From positions 1-64,000 of the forward strand of contig JAHWIC010000001.1 of the NCBI GenBank assembly GCA_019322805.1: 64,000 nt of DNA, written 5' to 3'. Each line of letters starts with the position of its first letter. Position 1 is the first letter of the stretch. The stretch is from Candidatus Woesearchaeota archaeon. GTDB lineage: Archaea > Nanobdellota > Nanobdellia > Woesearchaeales > JAHWIC01. A program made the position numbers and the translations under genes. The notes under the pieces were generated by a model. The model was given only the letters and a program-made list of their open reading frames with translations, was not told the DNA's origin and made no database searches. Shown here in pieces: positions 24,793-32,495 of this stretch.

Positions 24793-24920
24793 AAAAGGCT
24801 CCCTGTCTATTTCTTCTCCAAAACCACCCCCACTTGAAGAATGGGGAGCCTTTCATTTTCATCTCGCGCAGGGATAAAAGAGGTGAGTAAGCCGGGAATG
24901 TTTCCTGGCTTGCTTTTTTT
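24793..24920 (+). ncRNA. Candidate structured RNA ending in a terminator-like hairpin
   Basis: aaaggctccc (24794-24803) pairs perfectly with gggagccttt (24844-24853), and tttcttc/gaagaa (24810-24841) closes an inner stem over a C-rich loop with ccaccccca. After a 35-base linker, aagccgggaa (24889-24898) pairs with ttcctggctt (24902-24911), followed by a run of seven T. It could be an independent small RNA or the structured 3' end of the upstream mRNA. No RNA family is recognised. Confidence 0.5.
24889..24920 (+). terminator. Hairpin plus T-tract terminator
   Basis: A 10-bp stem with a three-base loop (aagccgggaa/ttcctggctt) is followed by gcttttttt, resembling an intrinsic terminator, about 47 bases before the next ATG. 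Confidence 0.65.
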
Positions 24921-24966
24921 CTAATTTTTAGATAAATTTATAAGATTAGGGATTTAAGAACAGATT

Positions 24967-25488
24967 ATGGAACGTATAACAGAAAAGAAAGCTATTGAGT
25001 TGCTTAGAAAATACGCGCCAACAGAAGAAGACTTTGAAGCAGTGCTTGCTCATGCCAAAGCTGTTCAAAAGGTTGCTCTTAAGATTTGCAAGAAGGTTAA
25101 GTGTGATGCTGAGCTTGTAAAGACAGCCTGCTTGCTGCATGATATTGGAAGATTTCAAAGCACAAACCCTCTTAGCCATGGCATAGTAGGCGCTAAAATT
25201 TTACTGGAAGAAAGACTGCCAATGCATGCCTTTGTTGCTGAGAGGCACCTAGGAGCTGGAATTAGTAAAGAGGATATAAAAGAGCAAAAGCTAAAACTGC
25301 CGTTAAATGATTATATGCCAAAGACAACTGAAGAAAAGATCGTTGCTCATGCAGACAACCTTGTTTTTGGTACGAAGATTGTAACCTTAAAACAAGCTGT
25401 TGCAAGATTCAATAAAGAGCTTGGAAAAAAGATTGGAAGAAGGGTTAAGGAATTAGGCAAAGAAATAGAAAAGTTAAAAAAGAAGTAA
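24967..25488 (+). CDS. HD-domain phosphohydrolase
   Basis: The 173-residue protein carries the HD signature: H29 in LAHAKAV, then LLHDIGRFQST near residues 57-67, HGIVGAK near 73 and a later HADNL near 127. These supply the metal ligands of HD hydrolases. Substrates in this family include nucleotides and cyclic nucleotides; the true one is unknown. The last 25 residues are Lys/Glu-rich. A TATA box at 24937-24943 predicts a leaderless start. A family II repeat follows its stop. Confidence 0.8.
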   Translation: MERITEKKAIELLRKYAPTEEDFEAVLAHAKAVQKVALKICKKVKCDAELVKTACLLHDIGRFQSTNPLSHGIVGAKILLEERLPMHAFVAERHLGAGISKEDIKEQKLKLPLNDYMPKTTEEKIVAHADNLVFGTKIVTLKQAVARFNKELGKKIGRRVKELGKEIEKLKKK

Positions 25489-25502
25489 AATAATCATTAA
25501 AA

Positions 25503-25698
25503 TAATCATTAGGTACACAACCACAATTAGTCAAACCTGGCTAGCCATAATTTTGCTTCACAAAATTAATTCGCCAGTTTGCCTTAAGTGGGAGTAAACA
25601 CCTGATTTAATTTTTGTTATAATTATAAAAAATTAAATAATAAAAAACACAACCAAGTGCACAACTAGTTGTGATTGCTGAAAGTAAACCAATTGATT
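25503..25698. repeat. Family II structured repeat, copy 2
   Basis: aatcattaggt (25503-25513) pairs imperfectly with accaattgatt (25688-25698). Inside are caaacctggc/gccagtttg (25532-25541 and 25573-25581) with inner aattttg/caaaatt, atttaattttt/aaaaattaaat (25605-25615 and 25628-25638, perfect) and the palindrome cacaactagttgtg (25660-25673). So there are three arms inside an outer stem. The right end gattgctgaaagtaaacc matches copies 1 and 3. Confidence 0.72.
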
Positions 25699-25734
25699 TG
25701 ATGTTTACTGATTAACAAGTTTTCCTAAAAAAAG

Positions 25735-26373
25735 ATGGTGAGAGTAGACATAGCCAAATTAAAGGCTGAACAGATTAGCTTAGCTAAGAAAGTAGTCTGC
25801 AGGGACGAGTTTGATAAGGTTAAGCTTGTTGGCGGTGTTGACCAGGCCTTTGTTAATGATGAGGTTATTTCTGCTATTGTTATCTGTGATTACAAAACCT
25901 TAGAGCCAATTGAAGAAAAATATGCTGTTGTTAAGGCAGCAATTCCTTATATACCAGGATATCTAAGCTACAGGGAGGCTCCTGCAATTGTTGAGGCTTA
26001 TGGAAAACTTGAGCATAAGCCTGATGTGTTGATAGTTGACGGAAACGGTATTCTGCACCCAAGAAGAATAGGCATGGCGTCCCATGTTGGTATTCTGCTT
26101 GACATTCCAACAATTGGCATTGCAAAGAACTTGCTTTTAGGCAGAGCCATTGACAGAGAAGTTATGGTTGAAAATGAGGTAAGGGCTTTTGAGCTTACAA
26201 CCAAAGAACATGCAAGGCCAATCTATGTTTCAATTGGACATAAGATCACATTAGGTTCTTCTGTAAGGATTGTAAAGGAGTGCTTGGTGCACCCTCACAA
26301 ACTGCCAGAGCCGCTGCATCTTGCTCATAGAAAGGCAAATGAAGTAAAGGAACAGCTTGATAGAGGAATGTAG
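25735..26373 (+). CDS. nfi: Endonuclease V
   Basis: The 212-residue nuclease cleaves one base 3' of deaminated adenine (inosine) in DNA or RNA. The RNase-H-like active site is seen in GGVDQAFVND near residues 33-42 (first Asp), YLSYREAPAIVEA near residues 79-91 (Glu), and LIVDGNGILHPRR near residues 99-111 (second Asp). The TIGIAKNLLLG strand follows. The length is typical. It sits between a family II repeat and the second GGACTAT element. Confidence 0.95.
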   Translation: MVRVDIAKLKAEQISLAKKVVCRDEFDKVKLVGGVDQAFVNDEVISAIVICDYKTLEPIEEKYAVVKAAIPYIPGYLSYREAPAIVEAYGKLEHKPDVLIVDGNGILHPRRIGMASHVGILLDIPTIGIAKNLLLGRAIDREVMVENEVRAFELTTKEHARPIYVSIGHKITLGSSVRIVKECLVHPHKLPEPLHLAHRKANEVKEQLDRGM

Positions 26374-26375
26374 TG

Positions 26376-26435
26376 AGACTATCTGGGACTATTCCTCGTC
26401 TGCAAAATCATGGAATTAGGACTATCTTGGGACTG
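26376..26435. repeat. Second GGACTAT iteron site
   Basis: Two repeat units (agactat at 26376, ggactat at 26386) and two more (26419 and 26430) flank a spacer holding cctcgtctgcaaaatcatgg. The middle distance is 33 bases, three helical turns. The unit sequence, the cgtctgc word and the spacing reproduce the centre of the array at 16346-16475. It lies between the nfi stop and the DJ-1-like gene. Confidence 0.78.
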
Positions 26436-26475
26436 AGCAATGAATTTAAAAACAATTAAAATAATAAAGATTAAT

Positions 26476-27087
26476 ATGAAAAAAATAATTATTTTATTTT
26501 TGGTTTTGATTTTTATTATTGGTTGCAAGGTTGAAGAACCTGTAACAATATCTGAAGAAACAAAAGAAAAGGTGATGGGAATGAAGGCTTTGCTTATTAT
26601 AGCGCAAAATAACTTTAGGGATGAGGAACTTGCTGAGCCAAAAGCGATTCTTGAAAGTGCTGGCATTGAGGTTCAGGTTGCAAGCATAACAACAGGTGTT
26701 GCAAAAGGAATGCTAGGAATGGAGGTTACTCCTGATTTGGCTGTAAAGGATGCTGATACTGCTGATTATGACGCTATAGTTGTTATTGGAGGGGCAGGAA
26801 GCCCTGAGCTTGCTAATCATAAAGAAGTTCTTGAGCTATTGGTTGATGCTGAAAGCAAAGGCAAGATTATTGGAAGCATCTGCATGGGACCTACTGTACT
26901 TGCAAAAGCAGGGATCCTTAAAGGCAAGAAATGCACTGTTTTCTCGGCTGGAGCTGATGCAGTCAAGGCTGGAGGAGCAGATTATACTGGAGAAGATGTT
27001 GTTGTTGACGGCAAGCTTGTAACAGCCACTGGGCCTGAAGTAGCAAAGGCTTTTGGTAAGAAGCTTGTTGAAGTTATGGGCGGCTGA
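26476..27087 (+). CDS. DJ-1/PfpI-family lipoprotein
   Basis: From ATG 26476 the protein has 203 residues and starts MKKIIILFLVLIFIIGC, a lipoprotein-type signal with the lipobox cysteine at 17. The rest is a complete DJ-1/PfpI domain: MKALLIIAQNNFRDEEL, then DYDAIVVIGGAGSPEL, then the nucleophile elbow GSICMGPTVLAKAG (Cys followed by Met rather than His) and VTATGPEVAKAFGKKL. Family members are deglycases, chaperones or peptidases and are usually cytoplasmic; a surface-anchored one is uncommon. The earlier ATG at 26440 would overlap the iteron site and weaken the signal peptide. Confidence 0.82.
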   Translation: MKKIIILFLVLIFIIGCKVEEPVTISEETKEKVMGMKALLIIAQNNFRDEELAEPKAILESAGIEVQVASITTGVAKGMLGMEVTPDLAVKDADTADYDAIVVIGGAGSPELANHKEVLELLVDAESKGKIIGSICMGPTVLAKAGILKGKKCTVFSAGADAVKAGGADYTGEDVVVDGKLVTATGPEVAKAFGKKLVEVMGG

Positions 27088-27152
27088 TTCTTTTTCTTAT
27101 TGTTCTTATCTTTACGAAAGATTTTTAAATAACCTCTTTCCGCTTACTCCTT

Positions 27153-27413
27153 ATGGTACCAGAAGAGTGGCAAGAGGAAGAAGGAGAAAAAGACATCTAT
27201 TCTGAAGGCGGTAGAGAAGAGCTTGTAGAGGATGATGAGATAGAGCCATGGGAGCAGGGCTTTATGCAGGGAGCAGAAGGCGGTGGACAAGGAGCTAAGT
27301 GCAGGAAATGCGGAAAGCCATTAGTTGACAAGGACTTTGTTGAAAAAGAGATTGATGGAGAGAATTACAGGTTCTGCTCTGAAGAGTGCGCTAAGAAATT
27401 TGAGAAAAGCTAA
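27153..27413 (+). CDS. Small acidic protein with a TRASH/YHS-like zinc finger
   Basis: The 86-residue protein has a strongly acidic N-terminal half (Glu/Asp/Gly-rich) and a C-terminal metal-binding module, CRKCGKPLVDKDF followed by YRFCSEECAKKFEKS. The C-x2-C and FCSEEC pattern is that of TRASH/YHS/MYM-type fingers, which bind zinc or copper and often appear in metal sensing. There is no separate DNA-binding domain. It converges with thiI. Confidence 0.7.
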   Translation: MVPEEWQEEEGEKDIYSEGGREELVEDDEIEPWEQGFMQGAEGGGQGAKCRKCGKPLVDKDFVEKEIDGENYRFCSEECAKKFEKS

Positions 27414-27442
27414 GGGCCCTTTTTCTGTTTTAGAAGGCTGTG

Positions 27443-28606
27443 CTATATCTGCTTGATAACTTTTACTTCTGTTTTGCTTAATGCTTCAGCTACAAGTTTT
27501 TTAAGATTGAAGGCCTTTTCAAGAGATTTTATCTCTTCTATTTTAGCTCTTGTTTCAGGATGCTTTGCAACAAGGAAGCTGCAGCAGTCAGAATAAGGCA
27601 GAATTGATATCTCATAGGTTCCAATCTTCTCTGCTAGGTTAATGATTTCCTGCTTGTCAGAGCCAATCAAAGGAGCTAGTATGGGCTTTGTTGTTGATCC
27701 ATAGATGACATTTAAGTTCTCTAAAGTCTGTGATGCAACCTGTGCTAAAGAATCTCCTGTAACAAAGCCTTTTGCTTTTTCTTTTTTCAAAACCAATTCT
27801 GCAATCCTAAACATGAATCTTCTATAGATTATCATACGGTGTTTAGCTGGAATTGCTGCTATAATCTCTTTTTGCAATGCTTCAAAAGGAACAAGATAAA
27901 GCTTTGAGCTAAACTGGTATTTTGTTAGTACCTGCACCAATTTCAAAACCTTATCTTTGACTATCTTCTTGTTTGCTGTATAATTATGGAAATGGACAAA
28001 AACAATTGTGCAGCCACGCTTAAACATCTTAAAAGCTGCAACAGGGCTGTCAATGCCCCCTGATATTAAAGAGACTAGTTTGCCTGTTACTCCAACAGGA
28101 AGGCCCCCAACGCCCTTTAGTTTTTCAGTATAGATGAATGCTCCATCATCAGTAATCTCAACAATAAACTCTAATTTTGGATTTTTTAACTTGACTTTAG
28201 AGCCGAATTTCTTAACTATAGCTGCCCCTAATTTTTCATTTATTTGTATAGATGTTTGTTTTATTTTCTTTGTTGATTTTTTTGCTGTTATTCTGAAAGT
28301 GGTTGTTTTTTTGATGTCTTTTGCCAGCTTTAGAAGGCATTTTTCCATTGAGTTAATATCTAACTCTGAGTATAAAGCAAAGGAGAAATATTCAATGCCT
28401 GGAACTTGTTCTAGAATTTCCTTTATTTTTTCAGTATTTGATTTTTTGTTTAATTTAATAATTATCCTTCCATACAGCCTCTTGACTGAATCATGCTGCT
28501 GGCTCTTTAATGCCTGCTTTATATTCTCAACTAGCTTAGCTTCAAAAAAAGCCCTATTGCCGCCTTTAAGGGCTATCTCTGCATAGTGGATTATCACATA
28601 TTCCAT
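27443..28606 (-). CDS. thiI: ThiI: tRNA 4-thiouridine synthase
   Basis: From ATG 28606 the protein has 387 residues. It adenylates uridine 8 of tRNA for sulfur transfer. An N-terminal ferredoxin-like region and THUMP domain (about 55-165) precede the PP-loop ATPase domain with KLVSLISGGIDSPVAAFK near residue 175. There is no C-terminal rhodanese domain, so another sulfur donor is needed, as in most archaea. A conserved SDCCSFLVAKHPET segment with a Cys pair is near residue 340. A TATA box at 28628-28635, 25 bases upstream, supports this start over the upstream candidate at 28645. Confidence 0.92.
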   Translation of the reverse strand: MEYVIIHYAEIALKGGNRAFFEAKLVENIKQALKSQQHDSVKRLYGRIIIKLNKKSNTEKIKEILEQVPGIEYFSFALYSELDINSMEKCLLKLAKDIKKTTTFRITAKKSTKKIKQTSIQINEKLGAAIVKKFGSKVKLKNPKLEFIVEITDDGAFIYTEKLKGVGGLPVGVTGKLVSLISGGIDSPVAAFKMFKRGCTIVFVHFHNYTANKKIVKDKVLKLVQVLTKYQFSSKLYLVPFEALQKEIIAAIPAKHRMIIYRRFMFRIAELVLKKEKAKGFVTGDSLAQVASQTLENLNVIYGSTTKPILAPLIGSDKQEIINLAEKIGTYEISILPYSDCCSFLVAKHPETRAKIEEIKSLEKAFNLKKLVAEALSKTEVKVIKQI

Positions 28607-28627
28607 ATTTGTGTGGATTAGTGGTAA

Positions 28628-28657
28628 ATTTATAAAAGTTCCCAAAAATTTATATAA
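28628..28657. promoter_or_regulatory. Divergent TATA boxes of thiI and the membrane regulator
   Basis: tttataaa (28628-28635) is centred 25 bases from the thiI start on the minus strand. tttatataa (28649-28657) is centred 25 bases from ATG 28678 on the plus strand. Both predict leaderless transcripts. Confidence 0.6.
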
Positions 28658-28677
28658 CCCAGAAATAATCTATACGT

Positions 28678-29724
28678 ATGATGAAAAAACTGTCTTTATT
28701 AGTATATTTTCTGTTGTTTATCTTACTATTGAATTCAGCATACGCTGAACATAATGTCCTTTTGGCATTAAAGGATATCACTACAGATGAAGCAGTAGAT
28801 GAAGTAGTTGTATTTGTTGAGTTTGATGGACAAATCCACAGCCAGTATATTGTTAGTGGAGATATTGTTAAATTAAGCCTTGATGATGGAATTTATGAAG
28901 CTGTATTTAAGGTTGATGAGCCATCAACACCCGGGAAGGATTATTACGGAAGAACAAGTCTCGATATAGGTGATGGTTTGATTCAAGGGATCTTTTTGTT
29001 TCCAGCTGGCTCTGTAAGGGGGCTGGTAAAAGACAAGCTGGATAATGTTGTTGGTGGAGCTGAATTAAAGTTTGACTGCGGCTTTGACATAGAGGTTGAG
29101 CTGCCTGCAGTTGCTGATAAATTTGGCTCATTCTCGATTGATTATATTCCTACTGGCTCATGCAAAGTTTTTGCTACTTACAAAGGTGCTATTGGAGTTA
29201 AGGAAGTCACAGTAGAAAAAGGCGTTGTGAAAGACGTTGAGATTAATCTTGATAAGAGTATTTATGTTCCTCAGAAAAATTATGGAATCTATTTTGCAGT
29301 TATATTTGTACTGATTATTATCTTTATAATATTTAAATTTAGAAAGAAGTTATTATTGATTATAAAAAAGATTGAAAAGAAGGAAGAGAAAAAAGAGGCT
29401 AAAGAAGAAAAGAAAGAAGTTAAGGAAATACCAGAAACAAAGGTTTCTGAAAAGGAAGAAGAAAAGAAAGAAGAGATTAAGCCAAGCAAACGAGCAGAAG
29501 ATATAATGGCTACATTAAATCCAAAGGAAAAGAAAGTTACTGGTTTTTTGCTTGAAAATAACAATGAGAGCTACCAGGCAAAGGTCAGATATGCAACTGG
29601 AATACCTAGAACAACTCTTGCAAGAGTGCTAATATCCTTAGAAGGAAAGAAAATAGTAAAAATTGAAAAGGTTGGAAAAGCTGTTAAAATCAAATTAACA
29701 GACTGGTTTCTCGGAAAAGAGTAA
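28678..29724 (+). CDS. Membrane-anchored transcription regulator with an outer beta domain
   Basis: The 348-residue protein has a signal-like N-terminal helix (residues 4-22, ending AYAEH), an extracytoplasmic region of about 180 residues with beta-sandwich, carboxypeptidase-regulatory-like features (GSVRGLVKDKLDNVVGGAEL), one transmembrane helix at about 205-222, a Lys/Glu-rich cytoplasmic linker, and a C-terminal winged helix (LNPKEKKVTGFLLEN, then YATGIPRTTLARVLISLEGKKIV). The layout is a one-component sensor: outside domain, membrane, DNA-binding domain. The DNA target and signal are unknown. A promoter at 28649-28657 gives a leaderless start. Confidence 0.72.
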   Translation: MMKKLSLLVYFLLFILLLNSAYAEHNVLLALKDITTDEAVDEVVVFVEFDGQIHSQYIVSGDIVKLSLDDGIYEAVFKVDEPSTPGKDYYGRTSLDIGDGLIQGIFLFPAGSVRGLVKDKLDNVVGGAELKFDCGFDIEVELPAVADKFGSFSIDYIPTGSCKVFATYKGAIGVKEVTVEKGVVKDVEINLDKSIYVPQKNYGIYFAVIFVLIIIFIIFKFRKKLLLIIKKIEKKEEKKEAKEEKKEVKEIPETKVSEKEEEKKEEIKPSKRAEDIMATLNPKEKKVTGFLLENNNESYQAKVRYATGIPRTTLARVLISLEGKKIVKIEKVGKAVKIKLTDWFLGKE

Positions 29725-29875
29725 ATGGGCAGTAAATAAGCCTTTTTAGCCAAAATAAGCATTAAATTGCCTTTTTCTATTTTTTCATCCCAGTCAAATA
29801 TTATATATTTGCCCGTATTACTAACATTGTAATAAAAGAGTGTGCGAACAAGAATAAAACAATGGAGTGATAAAA

Positions 29876-30991
29876 ATGAAAGTAAAAAAAATAAGTTTAA
29901 TGGCAATGTTTGTGATGCTGTTGCTTGCTTTGGTTAACACCGCAACAGCAATCTGTGGATCAATGGAGATAACAGGAGAACCAAAGATATACGAAGCAGG
30001 AGTGAAAGACTACGAGATAAGTATAGTTGATGTAACTGGTGATGATGTAACACTGAATATAAATGGTGAAGCTATCTTCTTCTCCAAATCAACAGAACAG
30101 AAGTTAATGGATGGAACAGAAGCCACTATTGATTTGAAAGGTAACGTGTTAGAATTCTGTTTTGAGGGAGACTTATTCCCAAAGCTTCCACAAACGCATA
30201 AACCAAGCGTTAAGTTAGATCTTGCAAATTACGAAAAGATGTTTGTAATAGGCAGGGAATTTAACGGCTATGTAGTTGTTGGTAGTGAAGGGATACCTAC
30301 CTATGTGATTGCTGCAACAGATATCTCAACATCTTTTATGGAGTTAGTAGACCGAGTCGGTGCTGTTAGGTTAAATAGAGAGATGGAAAGTCTGAACAAC
30401 AATATAATCAGCATAGGTGGTCCTTGCGATAATCACATGACTAAGAGAATCTCAGGCATAGAAGACTGTGACTTTGGTTTAAGGCCTAATGAAGGGCTTA
30501 TTAAACTCTACAATCACAATGGATGGGCGCATATTGTTGTGGCTGGTGGCTCTGAATCAAGCATGAAAGAAGCAGCAAAGGTATTATCACATTGGAAAGA
30601 TTATCAGCTATCTGGGGATGAATATAGAGTAGAGAAAATAGTTCCTCCAGAACCTCCAACCGAGCCAGAGCCGACATGCTATGATGGCATCAAGAATGAT
30701 GGGGAGGAAGGTGTTGACTGTGGTGGACCTTGCAAGCCATGTCCTGTTGTAGAACAACCTTGCAGCGGATGCAAGAGAAATGGTGATTGTCTGCCATTCG
30801 GAACAAGGCTTGTTGAGGATGGTGTGCCAAAGTATTGCAGCATAACCAAGGAGTTTGAGCTTCAGAAAGGCGCAGACGAGGCTTGCCAGAACAACTATGA
30901 GTGTTCAACAAACATTTGCGTAGACAGCAAGTGTATAAGCTCAGGCCTCATAACAAGAATCCTAAACTGGTTTAAGAGCTTTTTTGGTTAA
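29876..30991 (+). CDS. Secreted S-layer-like protein with a cysteine-rich tail
   Basis: From ATG 29876 the protein has 371 residues. A signal peptide (MKVKKISLMAMFVMLLL, cleavage probably after NTATA) leads to a beta-rich region. Residues about 110-255 have the archaeal S-layer-domain pattern: GYVVVGSEG, NNIISIGGPCDNHMT, and WAHIVVAGGSESSMKEAAKVL with the LSGDEY end. The last 100 residues hold at least twelve cysteines in short spaced motifs (GVDCGGPCKPCP, CSGCKRNGDC) and end in an amphipathic ILNWFKSFFG helix. It is probably exported and disulfide-stabilised. The Cys-rich motifs recall the membrane protein at 9698. Confidence 0.72.
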   Translation: MKVKKISLMAMFVMLLLALVNTATAICGSMEITGEPKIYEAGVKDYEISIVDVTGDDVTLNINGEAIFFSKSTEQKLMDGTEATIDLKGNVLEFCFEGDLFPKLPQTHKPSVKLDLANYEKMFVIGREFNGYVVVGSEGIPTYVIAATDISTSFMELVDRVGAVRLNREMESLNNNIISIGGPCDNHMTKRISGIEDCDFGLRPNEGLIKLYNHNGWAHIVVAGGSESSMKEAAKVLSHWKDYQLSGDEYRVEKIVPPEPPTEPEPTCYDGIKNDGEEGVDCGGPCKPCPVVEQPCSGCKRNGDCLPFGTRLVEDGVPKYCSITKEFELQKGADEACQNNYECSTNICVDSKCISSGLITRILNWFKSFFG

Positions 30992-31056
30992 ACTTTATTT
31001 TTTCTTTTTTTTAATTTTCCGACAAATTTATAAAACCTAAAAATAATGAAGCGTAT

Positions 31057-32484
31057 ATGCTCAGCTGGAAGAAGCTTTCTCACTTAAAAAAAGAGGATAT
31101 AAAAAGATTGCAGGATAAGAAATTAAGATATTTCTTAAGGCATGAGATACCCTTTCATCCATATTACAGTAAGGTATTCAAGAAGCTAAAGTTAAGGTTT
31201 GATGATATCAAAAGCACTGATGAGCTAATAAAACTGCCTTTCTCAAGCAAAGCGAATATTGCTCCAACCAAGGATAACAGCAAAAGACCTATTGATTTTG
31301 TTCTGCAGCCGAATAAAGAGCTGCTTAAACAATATTCACCAAAATCAAAGCTCCTCAAGATTCTGTTTAACAAAGAGCTTGTTTATTATGAATATAAGCC
31401 AATCCATTTGCATTTAACAACCGGCAGGACCGCAGCACCAACCCCCTTTCTTTATTCGGCTCAGGACCTAGAAAGGCTGAAACAAGCTGGAAAGCGTTTA
31501 TTTGATGTTTTTGGAGTTAGCAAAGAAGATGTCATGGTTAATGCATTTCCTTATGCGCCTCACCTAGCTTTTTGGCAGACATATTATGGAGGGATTGCTA
31601 GTGGGATTTTAGGGCTTCCAACAGGAGGCGGAAAGATTTTAGGTAGTGAGGCTATAATAAGGTCCATAGAGCATCTAAAAGCCAATCTTTTGGTTTCTAT
31701 GCCTGGCTATGCTTATCACCTTATAAAGAAAGCTGCTGAAGCTAAGAAGGATTTCAGTAATCTAAAACGCATAATATTTGGCGGTGAGCGCGTGCCTTCT
31801 GGCTTGAAAGATAAGCTGAGGGATTTATTGATTAAAACCAAATGCAAGGATCCAAGGATACTATCAACCTATGCCTTTACTGAAGGAAAGGCTGCCTGGG
31901 GCGAATGCAGCGAGGGCTCTGGTTATCATCTTTATCCTGACTTAGAGTTTATCGAAGCTGTTGATAAGAATGGTGATAGAGTTGGTGAAGGAGAAGAAGG
32001 AGAAATCGTGTATACTGCTTTAGACTGGCGCGGAACAGCTGTCTTAAGATATAGAACTGGTGACGTTTCAAAGCTCTATTATGAAAAATGCTCATGCGGA
32101 AGGACTGTACCTAGGATTGATTCTGTTGTTGAAAGAAGCTCTGAGATAAAGGAATTCAAGCTCACTAAGGTAAAAGGCACTTTAGTTAACCTAAACAGGT
32201 TCTTTGCCTTAATGATGGGGCATAAAGACATAGATGAATGGCAGGTTGAAATCAAGAAAAGAGGGAATGACCCTTATGGTGTTGATGAGCTTATTTTATA
32301 TGTTGCTCCAAGGAAGAAGGTTAATGTTGCTAAGTTGAAAATAGAATTGAAAAAAGTGGTAAGAGAAAATGTCGAGGTCACTCCTGATATAGTCATAATG
32401 GATAAAGCACGCTTACTAGATAAGCTAGGAATGGAAACAGAGCTAAAGGAAAAGAGGGTTATTGATAGCAGGCCAAAGAAATAA
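31057..32484 (+). CDS. Adenylate-forming ligase, phenylacetate-CoA ligase (PaaK)-like
   Basis: The 475-residue ANL-superfamily enzyme would activate a carboxylate with ATP. HLTTGRTAAPTPF near residues 110-122 stands in for the P-loop-like SSGTTG motif, and FPYAPHLAFWQTYYGG and LIFGGE-like IIFGGERVP near 245 match PaaK-type proteins. YAFTEGKAAWGEC corresponds to the A5 motif, and TGDVSKLYYEKCSCGRTVPRI is the typical PaaK region before the C-terminal lid. The substrate is unknown. A TATA box at 31027-31035 gives a leaderless start. The peptidase gene follows after 11 bases. Confidence 0.82.
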   Translation: MLSWKKLSHLKKEDIKRLQDKKLRYFLRHEIPFHPYYSKVFKKLKLRFDDIKSTDELIKLPFSSKANIAPTKDNSKRPIDFVLQPNKELLKQYSPKSKLLKILFNKELVYYEYKPIHLHLTTGRTAAPTPFLYSAQDLERLKQAGKRLFDVFGVSKEDVMVNAFPYAPHLAFWQTYYGGIASGILGLPTGGGKILGSEAIIRSIEHLKANLLVSMPGYAYHLIKKAAEAKKDFSNLKRIIFGGERVPSGLKDKLRDLLIKTKCKDPRILSTYAFTEGKAAWGECSEGSGYHLYPDLEFIEAVDKNGDRVGEGEEGEIVYTALDWRGTAVLRYRTGDVSKLYYEKCSCGRTVPRIDSVVERSSEIKEFKLTKVKGTLVNLNRFFALMMGHKDIDEWQVEIKKRGNDPYGVDELILYVAPRKKVNVAKLKIELKKVVRENVEVTPDIVIMDKARLLDKLGMETELKEKRVIDSRPKK

Positions 32485-32495
32485 AGGCTTATTCT

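Noticed and set aside
28607..28645. Extended N-terminus for thiI
   Set aside because: The TATA box at 28628-28635 lies inside the extension and points to ATG 28606, and the extra residues have no counterpart in the ThiI family.
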